This document shows positions 9,412 to 17,108 of a stretch of 64,000 nt of DNA, in pieces. The stretch's first letter is position 1. Each line of letters opens with the position of its first letter. The notes under the pieces were generated by a model, which saw only the letters and a list, made by a program, of their open reading frames with translations, had not been told where the DNA came from and did no database searches. This stretch comes from Ruegeria atlantica (lineage in GTDB: Bacteria; Pseudomonadota; Alphaproteobacteria; Rhodobacterales; Rhodobacteraceae): assembly GCF_013033965.1 (NCBI RefSeq), contig NZ_WQFE01000005.1, forward strand, positions 62,001-126,000, given 5' to 3'. A program made the position numbers and the translations under genes.

Positions 9412-10227
9412 TTAATTCCGTGTCTGGAATGCCAAACAGGGGTCTTCACGCTCGATGCCGGGGCTGTCGATCACTCCATCGAACTCACCGTCTATTGCGC
9501 CATCCTCGGACTGGCCCAGCACAAAAACTTTCAATCCGGGGCGCAGACGGGACAGAAAGGTTGGAATCCCCCTGTCCTTGCGAGCATGCCCGTTGCCAGT
9601 GATCACCGCTACGGGTCCGCCGGTATCATCCGCCGCGCGCAGGATAGCCCTTGTCAGAACCGCGTCACGCAACCTTTGGATAGCGACCAGTTGCGGTAGC
9701 GCCGACTCTGGTATCGCATTGCAGTGGGCGGAGAGTTGATCAGCCTCACGCGCGGCCTGCTCATCCTTCGGCAGTGGCACTGTCAGCCCATAGCGTGCGG
9801 CATCAGCACCCAGCGCCGTGGCGGCGCCACGTTCCATGGCTGCACGTGCTGCCGCTCGCGGAACCATGGCACCGTAGACCGGCGCGTCTGAAGCCTGAAA
9901 AACCGGGTAATACATACTGAGCGGAGGCCATCCGGATTCCAGCCATTTCAAAATTCTGGCAAGCTCTTCCGGATCGGAAACGGCCTTATCCGCCAGCCGC
10001 TGGGCACCCTCTTCCGTCACCATTTCCCAGACCACGGCTGAAGGGTCAATTGCCCTCAATGCTTCGGCCTGCACGATATGGTGCTGGGGGTTATCGTGAA
10101 TTTCACCTAAGATCACGACATCTGCTGTCGTCATTGCGGACAAGACGTCTTCGGGGATCAATTCATCGGCATGGCCCGTCGAGGGCATAACCATCAGTGC
10201 ACAAAGCAGAATCGCAAGATGTTTCAT
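9412..10227 (-). CDS. ChaN-like (DUF399) secreted protein
   Basis: This 271-residue protein has a signal peptide of about 20 residues (MKHLAILLCALMVMPSTGHA), so it is probably periplasmic. The motif VVILGEIHDNPQHH near residues 35-48 is the hallmark of the ChaN/DUF399 family, whose Campylobacter member binds heme; histidines here could do the same. No lipobox cysteine is visible, so it appears soluble rather than a lipoprotein. Its ATG overlaps the rpoH stop by ATGA, suggesting that its expression follows that of the heat-shock sigma factor. The true role is unknown. Confidence 0.75.
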   Translation of the reverse strand: MKHLAILLCALMVMPSTGHADELIPEDVLSAMTTADVVILGEIHDNPQHHIVQAEALRAIDPSAVVWEMVTEEGAQRLADKAVSDPEELARILKWLESGWPPLSMYYPVFQASDAPVYGAMVPRAAARAAMERGAATALGADAARYGLTVPLPKDEQAAREADQLSAHCNAIPESALPQLVAIQRLRDAVLTRAILRAADDTGGPVAVITGNGHARKDRGIPTFLSRLRPGLKVFVLGQSEDGAIDGEFDGVIDSPGIEREDPCLAFQTRN

Positions 10228-11102
10228 GCGATGAAGTGTTGCACCTCACGCGATTGAGCTTCAAGGTTCTTGCGCATTTTTACAAAGGCGGCGGCCTCAA
10301 GCTGACGCACGCGTTCCTTTGACAGGCCAAGTTCCTGTCCAAGGCTTTCCAGTGTTCGAGAGGGCTCGCGCAATTTGCGTTCCCGTACAATGAACCTTTC
10401 GCGATCGTTCAGTGCCTGCATGGCCGTCAAAAGCCATTCGCGCAATTGCTCGGTATCGTGGCTGTTTTCGACGGCTTCGGCAGCTTGCTCTCGCTCATCT
10501 TCAAGCGCGTCAATCCACTCCCGACCGTCTTCATCCGCCGATTGAATAGCATTCAAAGAGAAGTCGGAGCCCGACAAGCGGCCCTCCATCATCTCCACAT
10601 CCCGCAACGGCACGCCGATTTCCGCGGCGATCATCTGATGCAGCTGATGTCGGTCCAGTTCCATTCCTTCGGTCGCAGCCTCCCGCTCCAGCCGGGCTTG
10701 GACACGACGCATGTTGAAAAACAGCGACTTTTGCGATGATGTCGATCCGGTCCGAACCATCGACCAGTTGCGCATCACGTAGTCCTGTATACTCGCCTTG
10801 ATCCACCAGACTGCATAAGTCGAAAACCGCACGCCCCGGTCCGGGTCGAATTTGTCGGCAGCTTTCATCAACCCCAGACCGGCCTCCTGGATCAGATCAT
10901 TCATCGGCGCGCCGTAACGTTTGAACTTGGCCGCCATCGAAATAGCTAACCGCATATAGGCCGTAATCAACCGATGAAGGGCTTGCTCATCGCGGTTATC
11001 CCGCCACGCATATGCCAGTTTAAGCTCGGTTTCCGCGTCCAGAAGTTCGGCTTTCATTGCCCTCCGGGACATCGAGAAGTCGTTCGCATTGTCCAGTGCC
11101 AT
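10224..11102 (-). CDS. rpoH: RNA polymerase sigma-32-type factor RpoH (RpoH2-like)
   Basis: This 292-residue group 3 sigma factor directs RNA polymerase to stress promoters. Region 2 is clear (DLIQEAGLGLMKAADKF, then FSTYAVWWIKASIQDYV), the RpoH box appears as QKSLFFNMRR near residue 130, and region 4 ends with a helix-turn-helix (LGLSKERVRQLE). Rhodobacterales usually carry two RpoH proteins; the N terminus and the degenerate RpoH box resemble RpoHII, the oxidative-stress copy, but that assignment is inferred. GGGGAGG precedes the ATG. It is divergent from cobU and overlaps the ChaN-like gene downstream. Confidence 0.9.
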   Translation of the reverse strand: MALDNANDFSMSRRAMKAELLDAETELKLAYAWRDNRDEQALHRLITAYMRLAISMAAKFKRYGAPMNDLIQEAGLGLMKAADKFDPDRGVRFSTYAVWWIKASIQDYVMRNWSMVRTGSTSSQKSLFFNMRRVQARLEREAATEGMELDRHQLHQMIAAEIGVPLRDVEMMEGRLSGSDFSLNAIQSADEDGREWIDALEDEREQAAEAVENSHDTEQLREWLLTAMQALNDRERFIVRERKLREPSRTLESLGQELGLSKERVRQLEAAAFVKMRKNLEAQSREVQHFIA

Positions 11103-11155
11103 TGAAACCTCCCCTTTTCACAGGCGCGGGCCGGGGTTGCTTTGCCGACCTATGA

Positions 11156-11185
11156 TCGATACGCAAAACAAAACCGGGTGGATCA
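11156..11185 (-). promoter_or_regulatory. Possible extracytoplasmic sigma (RpoE-type) promoter of rpoH
   Basis: On the minus strand TGATCC (11185-11180) is followed after 18 bp by TATCGA (11161-11156), about 54 bp before the rpoH start. In Rhodobacter sphaeroides rpoHII is transcribed from an RpoE promoter with a TGATC-type -35 element. The -35 matches well here but the -10 only weakly, so this is a tentative call. Confidence 0.35.
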
Positions 11186-11202
11186 CATGGAAGGTAATGA
11201 TA

Positions 11203-11724
11203 GTGAGTCCGGATTTAACCTTTGTGTTGGGCGGCGCAGCCTCGGGCAAGTCGGCTTTTGCCGAGGAACTTATTGTTTCCTCAGGAAAAAAGAAAGTTTA
11301 CCTTGCTACATCACAAGTGTTTGATGATGAGATGCGGGATAAGGTTCAGCGTCACATTTCCCAACGGGGACCGGGTTGGGAGACGATTGAGGCCCCTTTC
11401 GACCTAGGCCCGACGCTGGCGGATCTGGCTCCGAACTCTGCCTGCCTGATCGACTGCGCCACTATGTGGCTAACCAATCACCTGCTGGCGGAAAACGATC
11501 TGGAACAGGCACAAAGTGCGCTGCTGCAATCGCTGCGTTTGTGTCCTGCGCAGGTCGTCATCGTCTCGAACGAGGTTGGGCACGGGATCGTCCCGGAAAA
11601 TGCGCTGTCCCGCCGCTTTCGCGAGGCACAGGGGAGGTTGAACATCGCTTTGGCCGCCGAGGCGGATCTGGTGGTAAAAGTCACGGCTGGCTTGCCGTTG
11701 GTATTAAAGGGACAACTGGATTGA
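11203..11724 (+). CDS. cobU: Adenosylcobinamide kinase / adenosylcobinamide-phosphate guanylyltransferase
   Basis: This 173-residue protein phosphorylates adenosylcobinamide and attaches GMP, a late step of cobalamin assembly. The P-loop GGAASGKS is at residues 9-16, and SNEVGHGIVPEN and RRFREAQGRLN are family marks. A GTG start at 11203 is preferred because GGAAGG ends eight bases before it; the ATG two codons earlier would be only two bases from that Shine-Dalgarno. It overlaps the following phosphatase gene by TTGA, and the pair forms a small cobalamin unit divergent from rpoH. Confidence 0.9.
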   Translation: MSPDLTFVLGGAASGKSAFAEELIVSSGKKKVYLATSQVFDDEMRDKVQRHISQRGPGWETIEAPFDLGPTLADLAPNSACLIDCATMWLTNHLLAENDLEQAQSALLQSLRLCPAQVVIVSNEVGHGIVPENALSRRFREAQGRLNIALAAEADLVVKVTAGLPLVLKGQLD

Positions 11725-12299
11725 CACGTTTGCATCTTGTGCGTCACGGCCCGACCCACGCCAAAACGATGGTTGGTTGGTCTGACCTGCCTGCTGATCT
11801 AAGTGATCGGGCGGCCGTTGCCCGATTGCATGATCACCTGCCTGCGAACGCAATTGTCGTGTCTTCTGACCTGAGCCGCGCCGCCGATACTGCATCGGCC
11901 ATTCAAGGGTCGCGGCGGCGGCTGCGGCATCAGCCCGCGCTGCGTGAAATCAATTTCGGCACATGGGAACTGCGCGCCTTCAAAGAGATTGAAGCAGAGG
12001 ACCCTGAGCTTGCCTTTGCGTATTGGGACAACCCCGGCGACGTGCGCCCGCCAAAAGGGGAAAGCTGGAACGAAGTTCGTGAACGTGTCGACGCAACCGT
12101 TGATCAGTTGATCACGCAATACACAGGGTGCGATCTCGTGATCGTGGCGCATTTTGGCGTGATCCTGACTCAGGTTCAAAGGGCGCTGGACGTCGACGCG
12201 CAAGAGGCCTTCAGCCACCGCATCGACAATCTGTCTGTCACCGAAGTTACCCGTCACCAAGATCGCTGGTCTGTAGGGCGGATCAATCACCTCCCGTGA
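11721..12299 (+). CDS. cobC: Histidine phosphatase, probable alpha-ribazole phosphatase
   Basis: This 192-residue member of the histidine phosphatase (phosphoglycerate mutase-like) superfamily begins at a TTG that overlaps the cobU stop, with AAAGGGA eight bases upstream. The catalytic HLVRHGPTH is near residues 5-13, the SSDLSRAADTA block follows, and the second histidine is in VAHFGVI. Coupling to cobU suggests that it removes the 5'-phosphate of alpha-ribazole phosphate as CobC does; that role is inferred from context, since the superfamily is broad. Confidence 0.75.
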   Translation: MTRLHLVRHGPTHAKTMVGWSDLPADLSDRAAVARLHDHLPANAIVVSSDLSRAADTASAIQGSRRRLRHQPALREINFGTWELRAFKEIEAEDPELAFAYWDNPGDVRPPKGESWNEVRERVDATVDQLITQYTGCDLVIVAHFGVILTQVQRALDVDAQEAFSHRIDNLSVTEVTRHQDRWSVGRINHLP

Positions 12300-12357
12300 T
12301 GCAACCGCGCACAAATCACTGATTTACTGAACGACCGCAGCACGCAATCATATTCTC

Positions 12358-13239
12358 ATGACTTATGATTTGTTTATCGGAGACCGGCTGTTTTCCAGTT
12401 GGTCCATGCGCGGGTGGCTGATGCTGGAGAAGTTCGGCCTGCCTTTTCGATCTCACATGATCGGCCTCTATTCCGGCACCATGGCCGAGGATATGAAACC
12501 CCTTGCCCCGGCCCGCCTTGTGCCAGCCTTGCGATTGTCGGATGGCACGATTGTGGGTGAAAGCCTGGCGATGGCGGAAACACTGGCCGAGCTGCACCCC
12601 GAAGCCGGACTTTGGCCTGAGGACCCTGCCGCACGCGCCACCGCGCGATGGCTTTGCACGGAAATGGTGGCCGGGTTTGGTGCGTTGCGCGGTCAGTGCC
12701 CGATGCAGCTTAAACACTGTTGGCAAGGGTTCATTCCATCGGCAGAGACCCGCGCTGATCTGGCAAGAATCGAAACCTTGTGGGACCATGCTCGTGATGT
12801 GTCTGGAGCGGATTCCGGCCCTTTGTTCGGTAGCTATTCTTTGGCCGACGTATTCTATACGCCCGTCGCGGCGCGGATTATTGGCTATGGCTTGCCTGTG
12901 TCCGACGTCAGCCGGGATTATTGCCTGGAGTTGCTGTCAGATCTTTCGGTCCGCCAATGGCGCGCGATGGGTTTGACCATTCGATATGGTCCATTCCCAT
13001 ATCCACAGAACCTGCCTACGAACCCTTGGCCGATCAGTGTAACCACCGCAAAAATCGTCCAAAACGGCCCGACAATCAACGACACCTGCCCTTATTCAGG
13101 AAAGCCGGTCACCGCCGTCCTTGAACTGGATGGCCAACGCTGGGGGTTCTGCAATCGGTTCTGCCGCGACAAAACCGCCGCCGATCCAGATGCCTGGCCA
13201 AAATTCACGGCCATGGTCAGCTCTGTTAACGATTCTTAA
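12358..13239 (+). CDS. Glutathione S-transferase with C-terminal YHS-like metal-binding module
   Basis: Residues 1-80 form a thioredoxin-like GST domain (FSSWSMRGWLML with the N-terminal serine motif, then VPALRLSDGTIVGESLAM binding the gamma-glutamyl part) and residues 90-210 the helical GST domain. About 80 further residues are unusual: near residue 245 comes CPYSGKPVTAVLELDG, then GFCNRFC and ADPDAWPKF, a pattern close to the YHS domain (CPxCGxxV ... FCxxxC ... DP) with the second cysteine of the first pair replaced by serine. Such domains bind metals such as copper or zinc. The substrate is unknown. It stands alone between cobC and comM. Confidence 0.8.
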   Translation: MTYDLFIGDRLFSSWSMRGWLMLEKFGLPFRSHMIGLYSGTMAEDMKPLAPARLVPALRLSDGTIVGESLAMAETLAELHPEAGLWPEDPAARATARWLCTEMVAGFGALRGQCPMQLKHCWQGFIPSAETRADLARIETLWDHARDVSGADSGPLFGSYSLADVFYTPVAARIIGYGLPVSDVSRDYCLELLSDLSVRQWRAMGLTIRYGPFPYPQNLPTNPWPISVTTAKIVQNGPTINDTCPYSGKPVTAVLELDGQRWGFCNRFCRDKTAADPDAWPKFTAMVSSVNDS

Positions 13240-13280
13240 ACCGTGAACGTGGCAGCAACGACCTGTTAACCAAAAAGGTC
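13226..13280 (+). promoter_or_regulatory. Upstream region of comM with TTAA elements
   Basis: Overlapping the end of the GST gene, TTAA (13226-13229) and TTAA (13236-13239) stand six bases apart, one short of the CtrA spacing of seven, and a TTAACC half site follows at 13266-13271, inside an inverted repeat GACCT/AGGTC (13260-13280). CtrA is known to act on competence-type genes in Rhodobacterales, but this match is imperfect. Confidence 0.25.
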
Positions 13281-13284
13281 GTTC

Positions 13285-14799
13285 ATGGTTGCCCGTGCCC
13301 ACACAGTCGCTTTTCAAGGGATCGATGCCCGCCCGGTTGAGGTGCAATGCGCAGTCTCGCCGGGCCTGCCCGCCTTTTCCATCGTCGGCCTGCCCGACAA
13401 AGCCGTGTCCGAAGCACGGGACCGCGTTCGCAGCGCGCTGAGCTCGATGGCGATTGCGTTGCCATCGAAGCGGATCACGATAAACCTGTCGCCTGCCGAT
13501 TTGCCCAAGGAAGGAAGCCATTTCGACCTGCCGATTGCGGTCGCGTTGTTGTCCGCGTTGGAAATCATTCCTCGGGATGCGGCGGAAGGTTCGGTTTCAC
13601 TGGGCGAGTTGTCACTGGACGGATCGCTGGTTCCTGTGGTCGGCGCGCTACCCGCCGCCATGACCGCCGCTTCTGAGGATCGGGCCTTGCTCTGCCCCCG
13701 TGCCTCCAGTGCTGAGGCCGCTTGGGTTGACGCAACGCAAGTGATTGGGGCTGGTTCACTTGGCGACGTGGTGCGCCATTTTTCAGGCCAGTCTCCTTTG
13801 TCCGCCGCGCTGCCGGGCGAAGTCAGCCTTGAGCCAAACGCGCGGGATCTACGTGACGTGAAGGGGCAAGAGCGCGCCAAGCGCGCGTTGGAAATCGCCG
13901 CAGCAGGCCGACATCACCTGATCATGACGGGTACGCCCGGGTCTGGGAAATCCATGTTAGCCGCAAGACTGCCCGGAATTTTGCCGCCACTCACGCCAGC
14001 TGAGGCATTGGAGACCTCAATGGTGCAGTCCCTGTGTGGGCTATTGGACGAAGGTGGGATCAGTCGCAGCCGCCCCTTTCGCGAACCGCATCACACGGCA
14101 TCCATGGCCGCTATTGTCGGCGGCGGCAGGGGTGCCAAACCGGGCGAGATTTCATTGGCCCACAACGGCGTTCTGTTCATGGACGAGTTTCCCGAGTTTC
14201 CCCGTTCGGTTTTGGAAACCCTTCGGCAACCCATCGAAACCGGCGAAGTCATGGTCGCCCGCGCCAATGCCCATGTGAAGTACCCCTGCCGGTTCATGCT
14301 GGTCGCGGCGGCCAATCCTTGCAAATGCGGATACCTGACCGATCCTGGACGCGCCTGTTCCCGTGCACCTGTATGCGGGGAGGATTATCTGAGCCGAATC
14401 TCGGGTCCTCTGATGGATCGGTTCGACCTGCGGATCGAGGTTCCACCGGTCGGGTTCACCGATCTGGACCTGCCACCTTCAGGCGACAGCTCGGTCACCG
14501 TTGCCGCACGCGTCGAAGAAGCCCGCGCCATTCAGGCCGAGCGGTTTTGCGATATGCCGTCCACGCACCAGAACGCGGATGTGGAAGGCAAGTTGCTGGA
14601 CGAAATCGCGGCCCCGGATGCCGAGGGCAAAGACCTGTTGCTGAAGGCGGCCGAACGATTTGGTCTGTCGGCCCGTGCCTTTCACCGCATCCTGCGCGTC
14701 GCGCGCACGATCGCTGATCTGGACGGGGCACCGGATGTCCGACGCCCCCACGTGGCCGAAGCACTGAGCTTTCGCATTAGCGCCAAGGCGGCACTTTAG
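13285..14799 (+). CDS. comM: YifB/ComM-family Mg chelatase-like AAA+ ATPase
   Basis: This 504-residue protein has an N-terminal Lon-like (ChlI-type) domain starting VARAHTVAFQGIDARPVEVQ, a central AAA+ module with Walker A GTPGSGKS at 216-223 and Walker B LFMDEFPEF, and a C-terminal Mg-chelatase domain with a cysteine cluster (CKCGY...CSRAPVC). ComM is a hexameric helicase that promotes branch migration when transformed DNA recombines; in roseobacters it may also act in uptake of gene transfer agent DNA. Length is normal. It ends overlapping the convergent gshB by four bases. Confidence 0.92.
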   Translation: MVARAHTVAFQGIDARPVEVQCAVSPGLPAFSIVGLPDKAVSEARDRVRSALSSMAIALPSKRITINLSPADLPKEGSHFDLPIAVALLSALEIIPRDAAEGSVSLGELSLDGSLVPVVGALPAAMTAASEDRALLCPRASSAEAAWVDATQVIGAGSLGDVVRHFSGQSPLSAALPGEVSLEPNARDLRDVKGQERAKRALEIAAAGRHHLIMTGTPGSGKSMLAARLPGILPPLTPAEALETSMVQSLCGLLDEGGISRSRPFREPHHTASMAAIVGGGRGAKPGEISLAHNGVLFMDEFPEFPRSVLETLRQPIETGEVMVARANAHVKYPCRFMLVAAANPCKCGYLTDPGRACSRAPVCGEDYLSRISGPLMDRFDLRIEVPPVGFTDLDLPPSGDSSVTVAARVEEARAIQAERFCDMPSTHQNADVEGKLLDEIAAPDAEGKDLLLKAAERFGLSARAFHRILRVARTIADLDGAPDVRRPHVAEALSFRISAKAAL

Positions 14800-15728
14800 A
14801 GTTTCGCCTCGATCGCCTGCCAGATCTTTTCTGCGATGTTGACGCCGTTGAACCGCTCCAGCTCTTGAATGCCGGTTGGCGAGGTCACGTTAATCTCAGT
14901 CAGGTAATCGCCGATCACGTCGATGCCAACGAAGATCTGGCCTTTTTCTTTCAGCAGCGGACCAATCGCGGCACAGATTTCTAGATCGCGCTCGGACAGG
15001 CCAATTTTCTCAGGGCGACCGCCCACATGCATGTTGGAGCGTGTTTCACCCGCAGCCGGAACACGGTTGATTGCACCTACGGCCTCACCATCGACCAGAA
15101 TCACGCGTTTGTCGCCATTGCTGACATCCGGCAGGAACTTCTGAACGATCAGCGGCTCGCGGGAGAACCCGGTGAACAGCTCGTGCAGTGATGTCAGGTT
15201 GCGGTCATTGGCATCCAGCCGGAACACGCCAGCACCACCATTTCCGTAAAGCGGTTTCAGGATGACGTCGCCGTGCTTTTCCTTGAACGCCTTGATGGTC
15301 GTGAGGTCCCGCGCAATCGTTGTTGGTGGCGTCAGGTCAGGGAAATCCAGAACGAGCAGCTTTTCAGGATAATTCCGTACCCAGAACGGATCGTTCACCA
15401 CCAATGCTTGCCCTTTTAGACGGTCCAACAGGTGGGTCGATGTGATGTAGTGCATGTCGAACGGCGGGTCCTGACGCAGCCAGATCACGTTGAAATCGGC
15501 CAGATCCACTTCGCGCTCGGGTCCAAGTTCTGCCGGATTGCCCGCCACGCGCTGAACTTTCATGTCCTGACCGCGCGCGGTGATCCGCCCTTCCTGATAC
15601 GCCAGTTGATCCGGGCTGTAGAAGAACAGGGTATGCCCGCGCGCCTGCGCCTCTTCGGCCAGACGGAATGAGCTGTCGGCGTTGATATCCACGGCCCCGA
15701 TCGGGTCCATCTGAAAGGCGATTTTCAT
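14796..15728 (-). CDS. gshB: Glutathione synthase
   Basis: This 310-residue ATP-grasp enzyme joins gamma-glutamylcysteine and glycine to give glutathione. The N-terminal MKIAFQMDPIGAVDINADSS is the GshB signature, DVILKPLYGNGGAGVFR is the ATP-grasp glycine-rich loop, and GQIFVGIDVIGDYLTEINVT near the C terminus carries the metal ligands. Length is standard. It follows yraN and rsmI on the same strand with a 61-bp gap, so it may have its own promoter or belong to that run. Confidence 0.95.
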   Translation of the reverse strand: MKIAFQMDPIGAVDINADSSFRLAEEAQARGHTLFFYSPDQLAYQEGRITARGQDMKVQRVAGNPAELGPEREVDLADFNVIWLRQDPPFDMHYITSTHLLDRLKGQALVVNDPFWVRNYPEKLLVLDFPDLTPPTTIARDLTTIKAFKEKHGDVILKPLYGNGGAGVFRLDANDRNLTSLHELFTGFSREPLIVQKFLPDVSNGDKRVILVDGEAVGAINRVPAAGETRSNMHVGGRPEKIGLSERDLEICAAIGPLLKEKGQIFVGIDVIGDYLTEINVTSPTGIQELERFNGVNIAEKIWQAIEAKL

Positions 15729-15789
15729 GGCGTGTCCCTCAGTTTCACGCCAGATACATGGCCCAGCAACGTCGGGGGTTCAATGGGGA

Positions 15790-16161
15790 TCAGGCCAAAC
15801 CAAAGGCGTTTTCGATAATTTGAACTGCGCCCGAGGCATCCACCAAAGCCGCGTCAAACCGCACATTAGTCAGTTGCCCGCTTGGTTCCGCCTCGAGGAA
15901 TTGGGCCGCTGAGGCGCAAATCCTATCCATCTGGCGCCGATTGATCCGGCTTGCCGCGACGTGAAAGCTGCTGCTTTTTTTCACCTCGACGAAAATGACG
16001 CCGTCCGCATGACGCGCAATCAGGTCGATCTCTCCGCCTGCCCCGCGCCAGCGACGGTGAGCAATGGAAAAGCCACGCCGTTCGTACTCGGCTGCGACCT
16101 GCTGCTCTGCCGCCTGCCCGGCATGATAGGATACCGAGCTTCGAACGCATCGTGCGGCCAT
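15790..16161 (-). CDS. yraN: YraN/UPF0102 family nuclease-like protein
   Basis: This 123-residue protein has the conserved core GGEIDLIARHADGVIFVEVK, near residues 43-62, of the UPF0102 family, which resembles Holliday-junction resolvases and restriction endonuclease folds. The function is not established. It begins one base after the rsmI stop, and together with the lppC-like gene divergent to rsmI it reproduces the gene group lpoA-yraN-rsmI found in enterobacteria, a long-conserved neighbourhood. Confidence 0.85.
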   Translation of the reverse strand: MAARCVRSSVSYHAGQAAEQQVAAEYERRGFSIAHRRWRGAGGEIDLIARHADGVIFVEVKKSSSFHVAASRINRRQMDRICASAAQFLEAEPSGQLTNVRFDAALVDASGAVQIIENAFGLA

Positions 16162-16162
16162 G

Positions 16163-17020
16163 TCATCCCTTTCCCAGTTTCAGAGCCTTCTGATAGATCG
16201 GGCGGCGTGGCAGCTTGTACATCTCAGACACCAGATCAGCTGCATCCCGAACCGAATGGGTTTCCAAGGCTCGCTTCAACGCCTCTTCTATGTCGGATTC
16301 GTTAACAGTTTCCGAATGCCCGCGGTCCACGAGCAGAACGACTTCACCTTTGACGGTCTGCCCCTGTAGGTCGGCGGCCAGTTCTTCCAGCGACCCACGA
16401 CGAACCTCCTCAAATTTCTTGGTAAGTTCCCGACACATTGCTGCCTGACGGTCATTGCCCAGCACAGTAGCAAGATCCGCCAAACACGCTGCCACGCGCT
16501 TCGGAGACTCATAGAAGATCAGTGTTCCCGGTATCTCACGCAGTGCTTCAATCCGCGTCCGACGCGCACCGGTCGCGTTAGGTAGGAAACCCGCGAAAAA
16601 GAACGCATCCGTCGGCAGCCCGGCCAGTGTCAGCGCCATTAGCGCTGCGGATGGTCCCGGCGCACATGTCACCAAATGACCAACCTCTGCCGCCTGCTTG
16701 CCCAGATCGTAGCCGGGATCAGCAATCAAGGGCATTCCGGCCTCGGATGCATAAGCAACTGACTTACCGTCCTGCAACGCATCAAGGATTTTCCCTCGCG
16801 CGCCTACCCCGCTGTGATCGTGATAGGCTAGGATTCGGCGTCCATCCAGCGGGACGCCATGAATCTCCATCAGCCGACGCAAGCTGCGCGTGTCTTCGGC
16901 GGCAATGACGTCAGCCGAGGCCAGCACGTCCAACGCTCTGAGCGTGATATCGCGCGCCGTTCCGATCGGAGTGGCAACAAAATACAGGCCCGCGCCCAAT
17001 CTTACTTTTTGGAAATTCAA
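16163..17020 (-). CDS. rsmI: 16S rRNA (cytidine-1402 2'-O)-methyltransferase RsmI
   Basis: This 285-residue SAM-dependent enzyme of the tetrapyrrole methylase fold methylates the 2'-OH of C1402 in the ribosomal decoding centre. GLYFVATPIGTARDITLRAL at the N terminus, [13 protein letters not shown], and the SAM-binding AYASEAGMPLIADPGYDL are characteristic, as is FYESPKRV further on. The ATG at 17020 has no strong Shine-Dalgarno. It is divergent from the lppC-like gene and is followed immediately by yraN. Confidence 0.94.
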   Translation of the reverse strand: MNFQKVRLGAGLYFVATPIGTARDITLRALDVLASADVIAAEDTRSLRRLMEIHGVPLDGRRILAYHDHSGVGARGKILDALQDGKSVAYASEAGMPLIADPGYDLGKQAAEVGHLVTCAPGPSAALMALTLAGLPTDAFFFAGFLPNATGARRTRIEALREIPGTLIFYESPKRVAACLADLATVLGNDRQAAMCRELTKKFEEVRRGSLEELAADLQGQTVKGEVVLLVDRGHSETVNESDIEEALKRALETHSVRDAADLVSEMYKLPRRPIYQKALKLGKG

Positions 17021-17108
17021 AGCTGGACCCTCACAGCGTGACGTTTATTATCGCGGCTTAACAGATTGGTGGTACCCCAAGCCGCCGGGACAGGGAGTTT
17101 TCATTTAG

